From NCBI GenBank assembly GCA_030684575.1, contig JAUXVD010000003.1, forward strand, positions 248,001 to 312,000: 64,000 bases of DNA. The letters are read 5' to 3'. The notes under the pieces were generated by a model. That model was not told where the DNA came from, did not search any database, and was given only the letters and a program-made list of their open reading frames with translations. The first letter of the stretch is position 1. Each line of letters begins with the position of its first letter. This DNA is from Nitrospirota bacterium (lineage in GTDB: Bacteria; Nitrospirota; Nitrospiria; Nitrospirales; Nitrospiraceae). Below are positions 1 to 9,634 of this stretch, piece after piece. Position numbers and translations under genes: made by a program.

Positions 1-1366
1 TAATGAAATTGACGCTGGCAAAAGGGCGGCGACCGCTCATGCTATAGAGGTCGCTGCTGCCTGTCAGTCGATAGGCCCATTCGGCGACTTGGCCGCCGTC
101 GCCTTTGACGTACCGGCGGATCGTGTCCCGATACTTGCCGTTCCATTCAGCCCAGCCCACCGGAAAGTTTCCGACTTGATAGCCCCCTTCCCCGACGTCC
201 CACGGTTCCGCGATCAGCTTGACCTGCGACAGAATGGGATCTTGATGGAGAATATCGAAGAAGGCGCTCAGGCGATCCACGGCATGGAGCTCACGCGCGA
301 GGGCAGAGGCCAGGTCGAAGCGAAAGCCATCCACATGCATCTCCGTGACCCAGTAGCGCAGGCTGTCCATAATCAGTTGAAGGGTGCGTGGATGTGTGGC
401 GTTGAGTGTGTTGCCGCAGCCGGTGTAGTCCATGTAATGCCGCTTGTCCTGTTGGACCAGCCGGTAGTACGACGCGTTGTCGATGCCCCTGAAGCAGAGG
501 GTGGGCCCCAGTTGATTGCCTTCCGCCGTATGGTTGTACACCACGTCGAGGATGACCTCGATGCCTGCGCTATGCAGTGTCTTGACCATCGTTTTGAATT
601 CCCGCACATGCCGGCCGCGGACGGGAGAGATGGCATAACGAATGTCGGGGGCAAAGAATCCGATCGTGTTGTACCCCCAATAATTGATGAGTCCGCTATC
701 GGCCAGGTGCTTGTCGCGCACGAAGTGATGGATCGGGAGCAACTCGACCGCGGTGACCCCCAGCCCGACCAAATGGTCGATGACGGCGGGAGTCGTGAGG
801 CCCGCGTAGGTCCCTCGCATTTGTTCGGGGACGTCGGGATGGCTCGCGGTGAAGCTCTTGACGTGCATTTCGTAAATGACGGTTTTATCCCATGGGGTCT
901 TGAGCAGGCGGTCGCCGCCCCACGTGAAGGCTTGATCTACGACGACACACTTGGGAATATTGCCGGCGTTGTTTCTAGTGTCGAAGGAGAGGTCGGCCGT
1001 GGGATCGCCGATACGATAGCCGAACATGGCGTCGGACCATTCGATAGTTCCTGCAATGGATTTCGCGTAGGGGTCGATCAGCAGTTTATGCGGATTGAAC
1101 CGATGTCCCTCATGTGGCGCATAGGGGCCGTGGACCCGGTATCCGTAATGTTGCCCAGGCCAGAGGCCAGGGATATACACGTGCCAGACCTGATCGGTGC
1201 GTTCTTCGACGCGGACACGATGTGATTCTTTGACGTGTTCAGGCCCGTCGAAGAGGCAGAGCTCCACGCCTGTGGCATTTTCGGAAAAGAGGGCGAAGTT
1301 GACGCCTTCACCGTCCCACGTCGCGCCGAGCGGGTAGGGGGTGCCTGGCCAGACTCTCATGCTCAT
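1..1366 (-). CDS. glgX: Glycogen debranching enzyme GlgX, C-terminus beyond window
   Basis: This cytoplasmic GH13 isoamylase-type enzyme hydrolyses alpha-1,6 branches of glycogen or limit dextrins. The reading frame is open from the ATG at 1366 to the window edge (455 codons seen; the family is usually about 650-720 aa). The N-terminal CBM48-like domain begins [18 protein letters not shown]. The GH13 core shows the nucleophile region [11 protein letters not shown] (Asp about 351) and the acid/base region [13 protein letters not shown] (Glu about 387). The third catalytic Asp and the C-terminal domain lie outside the window. The start codon overlaps the stop of the upstream MscS gene in an ATGA arrangement, so the two are probably translationally coupled. 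Function is secure; GlgX versus TreX naming is by overall similarity only. Confidence 0.93.
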   Translation of the reverse strand, partial: MSMRVWPGTPYPLGATWDGEGVNFALFSENATGVELCLFDGPEHVKESHRVRVEERTDQVWHVYIPGLWPGQHYGYRVHGPYAPHEGHRFNPHKLLIDPYAKSIAGTIEWSDAMFGYRIGDPTADLSFDTRNNAGNIPKCVVVDQAFTWGGDRLLKTPWDKTVIYEMHVKSFTASHPDVPEQMRGTYAGLTTPAVIDHLVGLGVTAVELLPIHHFVRDKHLADSGLINYWGYNTIGFFAPDIRYAISPVRGRHVREFKTMVKTLHSAGIEVILDVVYNHTAEGNQLGPTLCFRGIDNASYYRLVQQDKRHYMDYTGCGNTLNATHPRTLQLIMDSLRYWVTEMHVDGFRFDLASALARELHAVDRLSAFFDILHQDPILSQVKLIAEPWDVGEGGYQVGNFPVGWAEWNGKYRDTIRRYVKGDGGQVAEWAYRLTGSSDLYSMSGRRPFASVNFI

Positions 1367-2268
1367 GACTCTTCCTTCCATGTTCGCGCTGCCGGATAGC
1401 GCACCAGGGTCAGCGCCGGGGACGCGATCTCGATTCCGGCTGCTGCCAAGGCCTTGAGCGCCTTGACCTGTAATTGGTGTTTCACCGTGCGTCTCGACCG
1501 GGCATGGACCACGTAGCGTAATGTGCACGCGACCCAATGTTCTGTGAGGGAGATATAGGCTTGCGCCTGCGTCTCCGGCGATCCGATGAGTGACATGCCG
1601 GGCAATTGCTGGAGTGCGGCCTTCGCGGGAGCCGCGACCTCGTTCATATAGTCGGCCACTGATGCAAGGATTGTGGGCTGTGCCTCTTCCCAGCGGGGCC
1701 CGTACGAGATCGGTACGGTGAACTCATCCCAGATGTACGGAGCCCCTTGGGTGTAATTGAAGACAGGATCTTTGAAGACGGCGGCGTTCGATACTGCGAC
1801 CACCCGGCCCGTGAGTTGATCGGCCTGGACCCAGTTTCCGATTTCCAAGAGCGAGGTGCGAAGGATTCCCACATCCGTGACGTCACCGATGACTCCACCA
1901 AGTTGTACGCGATCACCTACCTTGTAGAGATTCGACGACACGATTAATGCCCAGCCCGCCATGCTGACGATGACCGGAGACAGCGCAATGGCCAATCCCG
2001 CCCCCGTCGCTCCAAGGACGAGCAGCAACCCTTGAAGGCGTTGGGCCCAGATGCCCAGTACGGTTAGCAGGAAGATACTGATCGCCGTGTACCGGATGAC
2101 TTTCCGAATCGTATAGCGCCAATGTTCGTCCGTGACGGCGCGCTCTGCCGCCCATTCCCCCAAGCGGATGGCCGTGACAATGGCAATGATCAGGACTGCG
2201 GTGTAGATGAGCCGCTCATCCACCTCTTTCACCCAATCAAGCCAAGGCAGCGTGCGCGTGACATCCAT
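1363..2268 (-). CDS. MscS-family mechanosensitive channel
   Basis: A 301-residue inner-membrane protein with three hydrophobic segments (about residues 20-35, 58-75 and 80-110) followed by an MscS beta-domain-like stretch ([20 protein letters not shown], about 118-137) and the motif [17 protein letters not shown]. Members release solutes during hypo-osmotic shock. Its TGA overlaps the ATG of glgX. This links a channel directly to a glucan-debranching enzyme, and a second MscS gene lies 2 kb away next to treZ. Whether it is mechanically gated or is a small-conductance relative with another trigger cannot be told from sequence. Confidence 0.85.
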   Translation of the reverse strand: MDVTRTLPWLDWVKEVDERLIYTAVLIIAIVTAIRLGEWAAERAVTDEHWRYTIRKVIRYTAISIFLLTVLGIWAQRLQGLLLVLGATGAGLAIALSPVIVSMAGWALIVSSNLYKVGDRVQLGGVIGDVTDVGILRTSLLEIGNWVQADQLTGRVVAVSNAAVFKDPVFNYTQGAPYIWDEFTVPISYGPRWEEAQPTILASVADYMNEVAAPAKAALQQLPGMSLIGSPETQAQAYISLTEHWVACTLRYVVHARSRRTVKHQLQVKALKALAAAGIEIASPALTLVRYPAARTWKEES

Positions 2269-2405
2269 GACATATCAATCCCTTCTGCTGAACTCATACG
2301 GCTCTTTCCTGCCTTATGCAAGGGGGAATTTCCCATTCACCTCCGTCTTGTGTAAGGAGTACGCCTCCCCTAATGTGGGAGGAAGAACAATAAGGAGAGG
2401 TGGCG
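2269..2405. promoter_or_regulatory. Divergent intergenic region mscS/glgX versus treZ
   Basis: A 137-base spacer separates the divergent mscS-glgX and treZ transcripts and must hold both promoters. A strong Shine-Dalgarno (AAGGAGAGG, 2392-2400) precedes treZ. No confident -35/-10 pair or operator was assigned. Confidence 0.45.
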
Positions 2406-4271
2406 ATGGATGAACATTGGCAATTAGAGCTCGGTGCCAGAATGATCGGGGCCGATCGGGTGCATTTTAAGGTCTGGGCGCCATTCGCCAAAATCGTGGC
2501 GGTGGAGTTGGTAGATCAGGATCGGATGGCCATCCCGATGCACCCCTCAGCGCAGGGGTATTTCGAAGTCACGGCTGAGGGCGTCGGGCCTCGTGCGCGA
2601 TACCGCTATCTCCTGGACGGGAAGAATGCCAGGCCGGACCCGGCCTCCCGCTTTCAGCCTGATGGTGTCCATGGTCCCTCGGTCGTCGTCGATCCCGGCT
2701 CCTTCTGCTGGACCGATACGGCATGGCAGGGGATGCCGCTGAAAGACTTCATCATCTATGAGTTGCATGTGGGAACGTTCACGGTCGAAGGGACGTTCGA
2801 GGCGATCATTCCGCAGTTGTCCTATCTCAAGGAAACGGTGGGCATCACGGCCATTGAACTCATGCCGGTGGCCCAGTTTCCCGGAGGGAGAAACTGGGGC
2901 TATGACGGAGTCTATCCCTATGCGGTTCAATCCAGCTACGGAGGCCCTGACGGATTGAAACGGCTGATAAATGCCTGTCATGCGATGGAGCTCGCCGTGA
3001 TCCTGGACGTGGTCTACAACCATCTTGGCCCGGAAGGAAATTATTTAGGTGAGTTCGGCCCCTACTTCACAGATCGCTATCGGACACCCTGGGGAGCCGC
3101 GATCAATTACGACGGCCCGGACAGCGATCATGTCCGGCAGTACGTTGTCGGCAACGCACTCTACTGGGTGACCGAGTATCATATCGATGCGCTGCGCTTG
3201 GACGCGATTCACGGCATCTACGATTTCAGCACGCCGCACATTTTGAAAGAGCTTGCGTCTTCGGTGCAGGCCCAGGCGTCCAGGCTCAATCGCCAGATTT
3301 CCGTCATCGCCGAGAGCGATTTAAACGACACGCGTGTGATTGACCCGCCGCTGCAGGGCGGGTTTGGGCTCGACGGCCAATGGAGCGACGATTTCCATCA
3401 TGCCCTGCGTGTGGTGCTGACGGGCGACCAGCGGGGCTATTATGAGGACTTTCACGGATTACAAGATTTGGGCACGGCCGTTCGTGACGGGTTTGTCTAC
3501 AGCGGACGGTACTCCGGTCACCGTCGCCGTCGGCATGGGAATTCGTCGCAGCATTGTCGACCGTCCCAACTGGTTGTGTTCTCCCAAAACCACGACCAGA
3601 TCGGCAATCGCGCGGTCGGGGATCGGTTGAGCACACAGCTCCCGTTCGAGGCCATCAAAGTAGCCCGGGCGCTGGTGCTACTCTCTCCCAACATTCCGCT
3701 CTTGTTCATGGGCGAGGAATATGGGGAGACCGCGCCGTTTCAGTATTTCATCGAACATAGTGATCCTGCATTGATCGAGGCCGTGAGGCAGGGACGAAGG
3801 AGTGAGTTTGCGCACTTCGGCTGGAAGGCGGAGGAGGTGCCCGATCCTCAAGACTGCGCTACATTCGAACGCTCCAGAGTAAACCGTGAAGGACTCAATG
3901 AGCGCCAGGCGGGTTTCCTGCGATGGACGAACAGACTCATTCAGCTCAGAAAGACGCTTCCGGCATTGGGTGCCGGGGATGCCAAGGCAAACGGCCACAA
4001 GGTCTGGGTCTTTGAAGAGGAACAGGTGTTGGTGATGCATCGCTGGGTGACGGGAGGAGCCGCGGCGCTGCTGGTCTTGGGATTCAACAGGTCCCCAGTC
4101 ACCGTGACCTTGCGCGAACCGATTGGCACGTGGCAGCTGAGTCTAGACTCCATGGCCATGGAATATGGCGGAGCCGGGGAGGATGCGATGCCGGCCCACC
4201 TGGTAGTGCTCTCTCAAGGGGGTTCGCTGGTGGTTCCGGCATATACGGCTGCCGTATTCACTTCTTCGTAG
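2406..4271 (+). CDS. treZ: Malto-oligosyltrehalose trehalohydrolase TreZ
   Basis: TreZ (GH13) releases free trehalose from the maltooligosyl-trehalose made by TreY, the second step of the TreY/TreZ route from alpha-glucan. The N-terminal early-set domain (about 1-105) is followed by the barrel with YDGVYPYAVQSSYGGPDG, the nucleophile region DALRLDAIHGIYD (Asp about 266), the acid/base region ISVIAESDLNDTRV (Glu about 303) and the stabiliser motif SQNHDQIGNRAVGDR. Length 621 aa is normal. I chose the ATG at 2406 rather than the in-frame GTG at 2400, because the GTG lies inside the AAGGAGAGG ribosome-binding site while the ATG is spaced properly. treY lies 17 kb downstream, so the pair is split within one neighbourhood. 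Confidence 0.95.
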   Translation: MDEHWQLELGARMIGADRVHFKVWAPFAKIVAVELVDQDRMAIPMHPSAQGYFEVTAEGVGPRARYRYLLDGKNARPDPASRFQPDGVHGPSVVVDPGSFCWTDTAWQGMPLKDFIIYELHVGTFTVEGTFEAIIPQLSYLKETVGITAIELMPVAQFPGGRNWGYDGVYPYAVQSSYGGPDGLKRLINACHAMELAVILDVVYNHLGPEGNYLGEFGPYFTDRYRTPWGAAINYDGPDSDHVRQYVVGNALYWVTEYHIDALRLDAIHGIYDFSTPHILKELASSVQAQASRLNRQISVIAESDLNDTRVIDPPLQGGFGLDGQWSDDFHHALRVVLTGDQRGYYEDFHGLQDLGTAVRDGFVYSGRYSGHRRRRHGNSSQHCRPSQLVVFSQNHDQIGNRAVGDRLSTQLPFEAIKVARALVLLSPNIPLLFMGEEYGETAPFQYFIEHSDPALIEAVRQGRRSEFAHFGWKAEEVPDPQDCATFERSRVNREGLNERQAGFLRWTNRLIQLRKTLPALGAGDAKANGHKVWVFEEEQVLVMHRWVTGGAAALLVLGFNRSPVTVTLREPIGTWQLSLDSMAMEYGGAGEDAMPAHLVVLSQGGSLVVPAYTAAVFTSS

Positions 4272-4350
4272 CGAAGGATTATCCTCATACGGCAATAGGG
4301 CGTTGCCGCCTTTAACGTATACGGGAAAATTGATATTAGAGGAGATGTGT

Positions 4351-5241
4351 ATGTCGGAATCGTATCTCTTGCAGCTCGTTAATCGGTTGAGTGAGTGGCT
4401 CGTCACATCGGGGTTACGGGTGATGCTGGTTGCGGTGGGCATGGTTATCATGATGACTCTGTTGAAACGCGGAGTGGAGAGACTCCGCGTGATGTATGAA
4501 GGCACGCTTCCCGATCCGGCTCAAATCATGAGAGCGCATACATTGACCCACATCGTCAGGGATGTCGCGAGGATCGTCATCTTTTTCGTCGGAGTCATGA
4601 TGATCCTCTCTGAGGTCGGTATCGACTTGAAGCCTTTGTTGGCGGCCGCCGGGCTGGGCGGCTTAGCCATTGGTTTTGGGGCACAAAGTCTCGTGAAGGA
4701 CTTAATCTCAGGATTTTTCATCCTGCTGGAAAACTCCATTCTGGTGGGGGATGTCGTTGAAGTCGCCGGAGTGGCAGGGGTTGTAGAGAAAATCGAACTG
4801 CGGACGATTCGGCTCCGTGATTTGTCAGGCAACGTCCACGTCGTGCCGAACGGGGTGATCGACAAGGTCAAGAACATGACAAGAGATTTCTCGTACTATC
4901 TGTTTGAAATCGGCGTCGCCTACCGAGAGAATGTGGATGAGGTGATGACGGTCCTGCAGGACATTGCCGAAGAACTGCGTCGAGATCCCCTCTTCGCGGA
5001 CGATATTCTGGCCCCGTTGGACATGTTGGGCGTTGATAAGTTTGCCGACTCCGCCGTCATCATTAAGTCCCGCATCAAGACCGTGCCATTGAAACAATGG
5101 CGGGTCGGCCGTGAGATGAACCGGCGGATCAAGCAGACCTTCGATGCCAAGGGAATTGAGATTCCGTTCCCGCACCAGACGGTCTATTGGGGTGAACCGA
5201 AGCAGGGGAAACCGGCGCCGTTATATGTGGCCGGTTTGTAG
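4351..5241 (+). CDS. mscS: MscS-family mechanosensitive channel
   Basis: A 296-residue inner-membrane channel with classic MscS architecture. Hydrophobic segments lie at about 17-37 and 70-90. The pore helix is rich in Gly and Ala (LLAAAGLGGLAIGFGAQSLV). Next comes the beta-domain motif ILVGDVVEVAGVAGVVEKI, then GNVHVVPNGVIDKVKNMT and a C-terminal alpha/beta domain. It resembles the YnaI/YbdG-type or small MscS class in length. The start at ATG 4351 is favoured by GGAG at 4341-4344 (spacing 6); ATG 4345 overlaps too closely. It lies 80 bp after treZ and 30 bp before the metallopeptidase gene, so it may belong to one transcript with them. Confidence 0.92.
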   Translation: MSESYLLQLVNRLSEWLVTSGLRVMLVAVGMVIMMTLLKRGVERLRVMYEGTLPDPAQIMRAHTLTHIVRDVARIVIFFVGVMMILSEVGIDLKPLLAAAGLGGLAIGFGAQSLVKDLISGFFILLENSILVGDVVEVAGVAGVVEKIELRTIRLRDLSGNVHVVPNGVIDKVKNMTRDFSYYLFEIGVAYRENVDEVMTVLQDIAEELRRDPLFADDILAPLDMLGVDKFADSAVIIKSRIKTVPLKQWRVGREMNRRIKQTFDAKGIEIPFPHQTVYWGEPKQGKPAPLYVAGL

Positions 5242-5270
5242 CCGCCGCCGGCCAACTGAGGCAGAAGCCG

Positions 5271-6356
5271 ATGGCGCAGGGGATAGGAGCGGGCATGGAT
5301 CTCGAAGAACCGGTCGACAGCACAAGCGGGCAGCCCCCGTCCCTTCAGCCGGAATGGGCCGATTGGCCGGATGACAAGCTTCTTGAGCTACGGCTCTGCG
5401 ATCTCCATCTGACGGTCAAGGGGAGTCAGATCGAAGGGCCGATTCGCCAACTGAACGATGAATTGGCGGCGCGCGGCCTGCTCTTTCGTCCCCACTTCTG
5501 GCTGTCGAACGAATGGTTTTCCCCGGATGGAGTGCCCGGCATCGCCGTGCCGTTTTATCTGGCCCATCCACGTCTAGCCCGGCTGGAACTGGCTCAGATG
5601 TTGGAAGTTGAAGGAGGGACATCGGAGTCCTGCATGCGAATTCTCCGGCATGAAGCCGGCCATGCCCTGGAGAATGCCTATCGCCTGCGTCGTCGACGGG
5701 ATCGTCAGGCGGTCTTCGGCCGATCGACCCAGCCCTACCCGAAGTATTACACGCCGAGAGCCTACAGCAAGAGCTACGTGCTGCACCTTGACATGTGGTA
5801 CGCGCAAAGCCATCCCGACGAGGATTTTGCCGAAACTTTCGCCGTCTGGCTGACTCCGCAATCCCAATGGCAGCAACGCTATGTGGATTGGCCTGCGCTG
5901 AAGAAGCTCGAATACGTGGACACCTTGATGCAGAGTCTGGTCGGCGCTCGTCCAGCGGTGAATACGAAAGAGCAGGTCGATCCGATCTCCCGCCTCCGCA
6001 AAACACTGAAGGCGCATTATGACGAGAAGCGCAAGCATTTCGGCGTCGACCATCCGACATTCTACGATCGTGATCTCCGCCGCCTCTTTTCCGACCAGGC
6101 CGCTTTTAAAACGCATCCCACTGCCGCGAGTTTTATTAATCGTTTGCGCAAGCAGATCCGGCGACACGTGGCGAAGTGGACCGGCGAATATCAATACACG
6201 ATCGATCGACTCCTGGAAGACATGATGCGGCGCTGCCGGGAACTCGATCTCCATGTGGCGGGACCGGAAGATCAGGTGAGGTTGGAATTTACGGTGCTGT
6301 TGACGTTGCAGACGATGAATTATCTCCACAGCGGACGGCATCGGGTGGCGCTATGA
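5271..6356 (+). CDS. Putative zinc metallopeptidase (HEAGH family)
   Basis: A 361-residue soluble protein with no signal peptide. It carries a zinc-binding HEXXH motif (ILRHEAGHALENAYRL; His127, Glu128, His131) and a downstream acidic motif DEDFAETFAVWL, whose Glu188 is placed to be a third zinc ligand, as in gluzincins. It resembles the uncharacterised 'putative zinc-binding metallo-peptidase' families; the substrate is unknown. It ends in an ATGA overlap with the ATP-grasp ligase gene, so the two are likely made in fixed ratio and act together. Alternative start at the inner ATG 5295. Catalytic class is inferred from the motif only. Confidence 0.75.
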   Translation: MAQGIGAGMDLEEPVDSTSGQPPSLQPEWADWPDDKLLELRLCDLHLTVKGSQIEGPIRQLNDELAARGLLFRPHFWLSNEWFSPDGVPGIAVPFYLAHPRLARLELAQMLEVEGGTSESCMRILRHEAGHALENAYRLRRRRDRQAVFGRSTQPYPKYYTPRAYSKSYVLHLDMWYAQSHPDEDFAETFAVWLTPQSQWQQRYVDWPALKKLEYVDTLMQSLVGARPAVNTKEQVDPISRLRKTLKAHYDEKRKHFGVDHPTFYDRDLRRLFSDQAAFKTHPTAASFINRLRKQIRRHVAKWTGEYQYTIDRLLEDMMRRCRELDLHVAGPEDQVRLEFTVLLTLQTMNYLHSGRHRVAL

Positions 6357-7417
6357 AGCGGAAACGCCGCGTCATGGTGCTGGTGCATGCCGACCTGGTC
6401 CCGCCTGATTCGGTGGAAGGCGTCGATCTCGCGGCGGCGGTCTGGAAGACGGAATACGATGTCGTGGCAGGGCTCCGTGAGTTGGGACATGACGTGCTTG
6501 TGGTCGGCGTGCGCGACGATCTACTGGTGATTCGGACGGCCGTCGACGACTGGAAACCGCATATCGCCTTCAACCTGTTGGAGGAGTTCAGCGGCGTGGC
6601 GATCTATGATCAAAACGTGGTGTCGTTTCTCGAGTTATTGGGGGTGCCCTACACCGGCTGTAATCCCCGCGGCTTGATGCTGGCGCGCGATAAGGCGTTG
6701 GCGAAGAAGATCCTGCATTATCATCGGATCGCCATTCCTGAATTTATCACGGTCCCGGTGGGACGTTCCGTGAAGCGGCCCAAGGAGCTGCCCTTCCCGC
6801 TGTTCGTGAAATCGGTGTCGGAAGAAGCCTCGTTGGGGATCTCGCAAGCCTCGATCGTCGACGACGACGTCAAGCTGCAGGAGCGGGTTGCCTTCATCCA
6901 CCAGAGCGTCGGCACCGGTGCGTTAATCGAACGGTATATCGATGGCCGTGAGATGTACTGTGGAATTCTCGGCCATCACCGCCTGCAAGTCCTGCCTGTC
7001 TGGGAGCTGGATTTGAGCAAGCTGCCGGCCGAGGCCAAACGGATCGCGACCGGACGCGTCAAATGGAGCCGAAAATATCAGAGTAAATATGGCATCACGT
7101 CCGGCGAGGCCAAGGACCTCCCTGAAGGAATGGCCAAGAGCATTCAAGATCTTGCGCGGCGGGTCTATCGCGCACTGGGTCTCAGTGGCTATGCGAGAAT
7201 CGATTTCCGGCTGGATCAGGCCGGGGGCATCTATGTGCTGGAGGCGAATCCGAACCCGCAGATCGCGCAAGGTGAAGACTTCGCCGAGTCTGCCAGACTG
7301 GCAGGTCTGCCGTATGCCCCGTTGTTGCAGCGCATCATCGACTTGGCGTTACGCTGGCATCCACACGTCATCCAGTCGGACTGTACCACGACTATGCCCA
7401 ACCGGGGAGGCGAGTGA
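6353..7417 (+). CDS. ATP-grasp ligase, D-Ala-D-Ala ligase-like
   Basis: A 354-residue ATP-grasp enzyme that forms an acyl-phosphate and joins it to an amine or hydroxyl. Visible are GVPYTGCNPRGLMLARDKALAK (ATP-binding subdomain, about 98-119), the Lys-containing strand LPFPLFVKSVSEEASLGIS, and the metal-binding end YARIDFRLDQAGGIYVLEAN followed by PNPQIA. It matches the D-alanine-D-alanine ligase/RimK superfamily, but it lies outside any cell-wall (mur/dcw) cluster and is coupled by ATGA to a metallopeptidase, so a specialised peptide or amino-acid ligase is more likely than housekeeping Ddl. An in-frame extension to about 6176 is ignored because it overlaps the peptidase. Convergent glgB ends 6 bp beyond its stop. 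Confidence 0.82.
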   Translation: MKRKRRVMVLVHADLVPPDSVEGVDLAAAVWKTEYDVVAGLRELGHDVLVVGVRDDLLVIRTAVDDWKPHIAFNLLEEFSGVAIYDQNVVSFLELLGVPYTGCNPRGLMLARDKALAKKILHYHRIAIPEFITVPVGRSVKRPKELPFPLFVKSVSEEASLGISQASIVDDDVKLQERVAFIHQSVGTGALIERYIDGREMYCGILGHHRLQVLPVWELDLSKLPAEAKRIATGRVKWSRKYQSKYGITSGEAKDLPEGMAKSIQDLARRVYRALGLSGYARIDFRLDQAGGIYVLEANPNPQIAQGEDFAESARLAGLPYAPLLQRIIDLALRWHPHVIQSDCTTTMPNRGGE

Positions 7418-7423
7418 CCGGTG

Positions 7424-9634
7424 CTACCCCGTCTGGTCTGCTTTGAGATAGACCACCGATAGCGGGGGTAGGGTCAACGAAATCGAGTTGGCAAATCCAT
7501 GGCATGCCATGGGCTCCGCCATCACCCCTCCGCCGTTTCCCTGGTTACTGCCGCCGTAGGCGGCAGCATCACTGTTCAGGAGCTCGCGGTATCGACCGAG
7601 TGTCGGAACGCCGATTCTGTAGTCATACCGTGGAACCGGCGTGAAATTACAGACGCAGACGATCGCTTGAGTCTGGTCTTGGGCTTTTCGCAAAAACGCG
7701 ATGACCGAATTTTCATTGTCGCTGAAGTCGATCCATTGAAAGCCGGTCCAATCGAAATCTACCTCATAGAGTGCCGGTTCGTTTCGATAGAGCCAGTTCA
7801 GATCTCGGACATAGCGTTGCAGGCCGAGATGCGGCTCGTTCTGGCAGAGATGCCACTGTAGACTGTCGTCATGGTTCCATTCCCACCATTGGCCAAACTC
7901 GCCGCCCATAAAGAGCATCTTTTTGCCCGGGTGGCCGTACATGTACCCGTACAAGGCGCGTAGATTCGCAAATTGCTGCCATGGGTCACCCGGCATCTTG
8001 TCGAGTAGGGCCTTCTTGCCATGCACCACTTCGTCATGAGAGAGGACGAGTACGAAGTTTTCGTGAAAGGCATAGACTAACCCGAAGGTGATCTGGTTCT
8101 GGTGGTGTTTACGATGAACGGGATCGGTCTTGAAGTAATCCAGGGTGTCGTGCATCCATCCCATGTTCCACTTGAAGGTGAAACCCAATCCGCCTGTGTA
8201 GGTCGGCTTGGACACGCCAGGCCACGACGTGGACTCTTCGGCGAGGGTGACTGCGCCAGGATGTTCCTGATGGACCAGGACATTGAGTTCCTTGATGAAG
8301 GTGACCGCCGCCAGGTTTTCATTTCCGCCGAACTGATTGGGTATCCACTCGCCGGATTTTCTCCCGTAGTCGAGATAGAGCATCGAGGCCACCGCATCCA
8401 CGCGCAGTCCGTCGATATGATACTTGTCCAACCAGAAGAGGGCGCTGTTCACGAGGAAGTTTTTCACCTCCACGCGCCCGTAGTTGAAGATTCGGCTCTT
8501 CCACTCGGGGTGATAGCCCAGCCGCGGGTCCTCATGGTCGTAGAGGTTCGTCCCGTCGAACCAGGCCAACCCATGGGGATCGTCAGGAAAATGGGCCGGC
8601 GCCCAGTCCATGATGACGCTGATCCCGGCTTGATGGGCGGCATCCACGAAGGCCATGAAGTCCTCCAACGGGCCGAATCGACAGGTAGCCGCAAAGTAGC
8701 CGGTGGCCTGGTAGCCCCAGGATCCGTCGAACGGATGTTCGGTAATCGGCATCAGCTCGAGATGGGTGTAGCCCATGTCCTTCACATAATGGAGGAGCTT
8801 GTCGGCCAGTTCACGATAGGTCAGCCACCGACCGCCTTCTTCAGGCGCCCGCATCCACGAACCGAGGTGGACTTCGTATATCGATATCGGCGCAGTCAAG
8901 GGATTGATGCGTGAGCGAGCTTCCATCCAGTCCTGGTCCTTCCATTGATAGGTCGAAAGGTCTCGGACGGTGGACGCGGTTCGGGGACGTAACTCTCCGG
9001 CGAAGGCATAGGGGTCTGCTTTCGTGAAGGGCGCATCGGTCTGCTGGGAACGGATTTCATATTTATACAGCGTGCCCTCAGGGATATCCGGGACGAATAA
9101 TTCCCAGAGGCCGGTCGCGCCACGGCGCTCCATCGGATGGCACCGTCCATCCCAACGATTGAATCCGCCGACGACGCTGACACGTGCCGCGTTGGGCGCC
9201 CAGACGACGAAGTGGACACCGCTGACTCCGTTGATAGTTCTGAGATGGGATCCCAGTGTGTCATAGGCCTTGAACAGTTTCCCCTCTGAAAAGAGGTGCA
9301 GGTCGTGATCGCTGATTAACGGCGCAAAGGCATAGGGGTCGTGGCGCTCGGTGACGATGCCCTCGGAATCCGTGACCTGAAGGCGATACCGTGATGGTCC
9401 ATTCGGCTTAGGCAAGATAGCTTCGAACAGTCCTGCGTCATGGATCCGGTGCATCTGAACGGGATGACTGCCGGGGACATCCAGGATGACTCGTGCCTCC
9501 TGTGCATCCGGGGCGAAGGCCCGGACCGAGTAGGCGCGGGCACCCTCAATGGAAGCCTGATGGGGCCCGAGCAATTCATACGGGTTCACATATTCGGCGT
9601 TGACGAGACGTTCGATCTGTTTAATCGTGACCAT
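7424..9634 (-). CDS. glgB: 1,4-alpha-glucan branching enzyme GlgB
   Basis: GlgB (GH13) cuts alpha-1,4 chains and re-attaches them as alpha-1,6 branches in glycogen. At 736 aa it is full length. It has an N-terminal N1 domain (about 1-105), a CBM48 domain with VHFVVWAPNAARVSVVGGFN, and the barrel with HIDGLRVDAVASMLYLDYGR (nucleophile Asp413), VTLAEESTSWPG (Glu466) and VLSHDEVVHGK (stabilising Asp). The ATG at 9634 has GAAGGGAG upstream at 9-base spacing. It is the only minus-strand sugar gene between 2.4 and 37 kb and ends tail-to-tail 6 bp from the ATP-grasp gene without an evident terminator hairpin. Confidence 0.97.
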   Translation of the reverse strand: MVTIKQIERLVNAEYVNPYELLGPHQASIEGARAYSVRAFAPDAQEARVILDVPGSHPVQMHRIHDAGLFEAILPKPNGPSRYRLQVTDSEGIVTERHDPYAFAPLISDHDLHLFSEGKLFKAYDTLGSHLRTINGVSGVHFVVWAPNAARVSVVGGFNRWDGRCHPMERRGATGLWELFVPDIPEGTLYKYEIRSQQTDAPFTKADPYAFAGELRPRTASTVRDLSTYQWKDQDWMEARSRINPLTAPISIYEVHLGSWMRAPEEGGRWLTYRELADKLLHYVKDMGYTHLELMPITEHPFDGSWGYQATGYFAATCRFGPLEDFMAFVDAAHQAGISVIMDWAPAHFPDDPHGLAWFDGTNLYDHEDPRLGYHPEWKSRIFNYGRVEVKNFLVNSALFWLDKYHIDGLRVDAVASMLYLDYGRKSGEWIPNQFGGNENLAAVTFIKELNVLVHQEHPGAVTLAEESTSWPGVSKPTYTGGLGFTFKWNMGWMHDTLDYFKTDPVHRKHHQNQITFGLVYAFHENFVLVLSHDEVVHGKKALLDKMPGDPWQQFANLRALYGYMYGHPGKKMLFMGGEFGQWWEWNHDDSLQWHLCQNEPHLGLQRYVRDLNWLYRNEPALYEVDFDWTGFQWIDFSDNENSVIAFLRKAQDQTQAIVCVCNFTPVPRYDYRIGVPTLGRYRELLNSDAAAYGGSNQGNGGGVMAEPMACHGFANSISLTLPPLSVVYLKADQTG

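Noticed and set aside
89-1225. 378-codon plus-strand frame antisense to glgX
   Set aside because: Shadow of glgX: the opposite strand has full GH13 motifs, and this frame has no recognisable domain.
8102-8914. 270-codon plus-strand frame opposite glgB
   Set aside because: Antisense shadow; GlgB motifs are complete on the minus strand.
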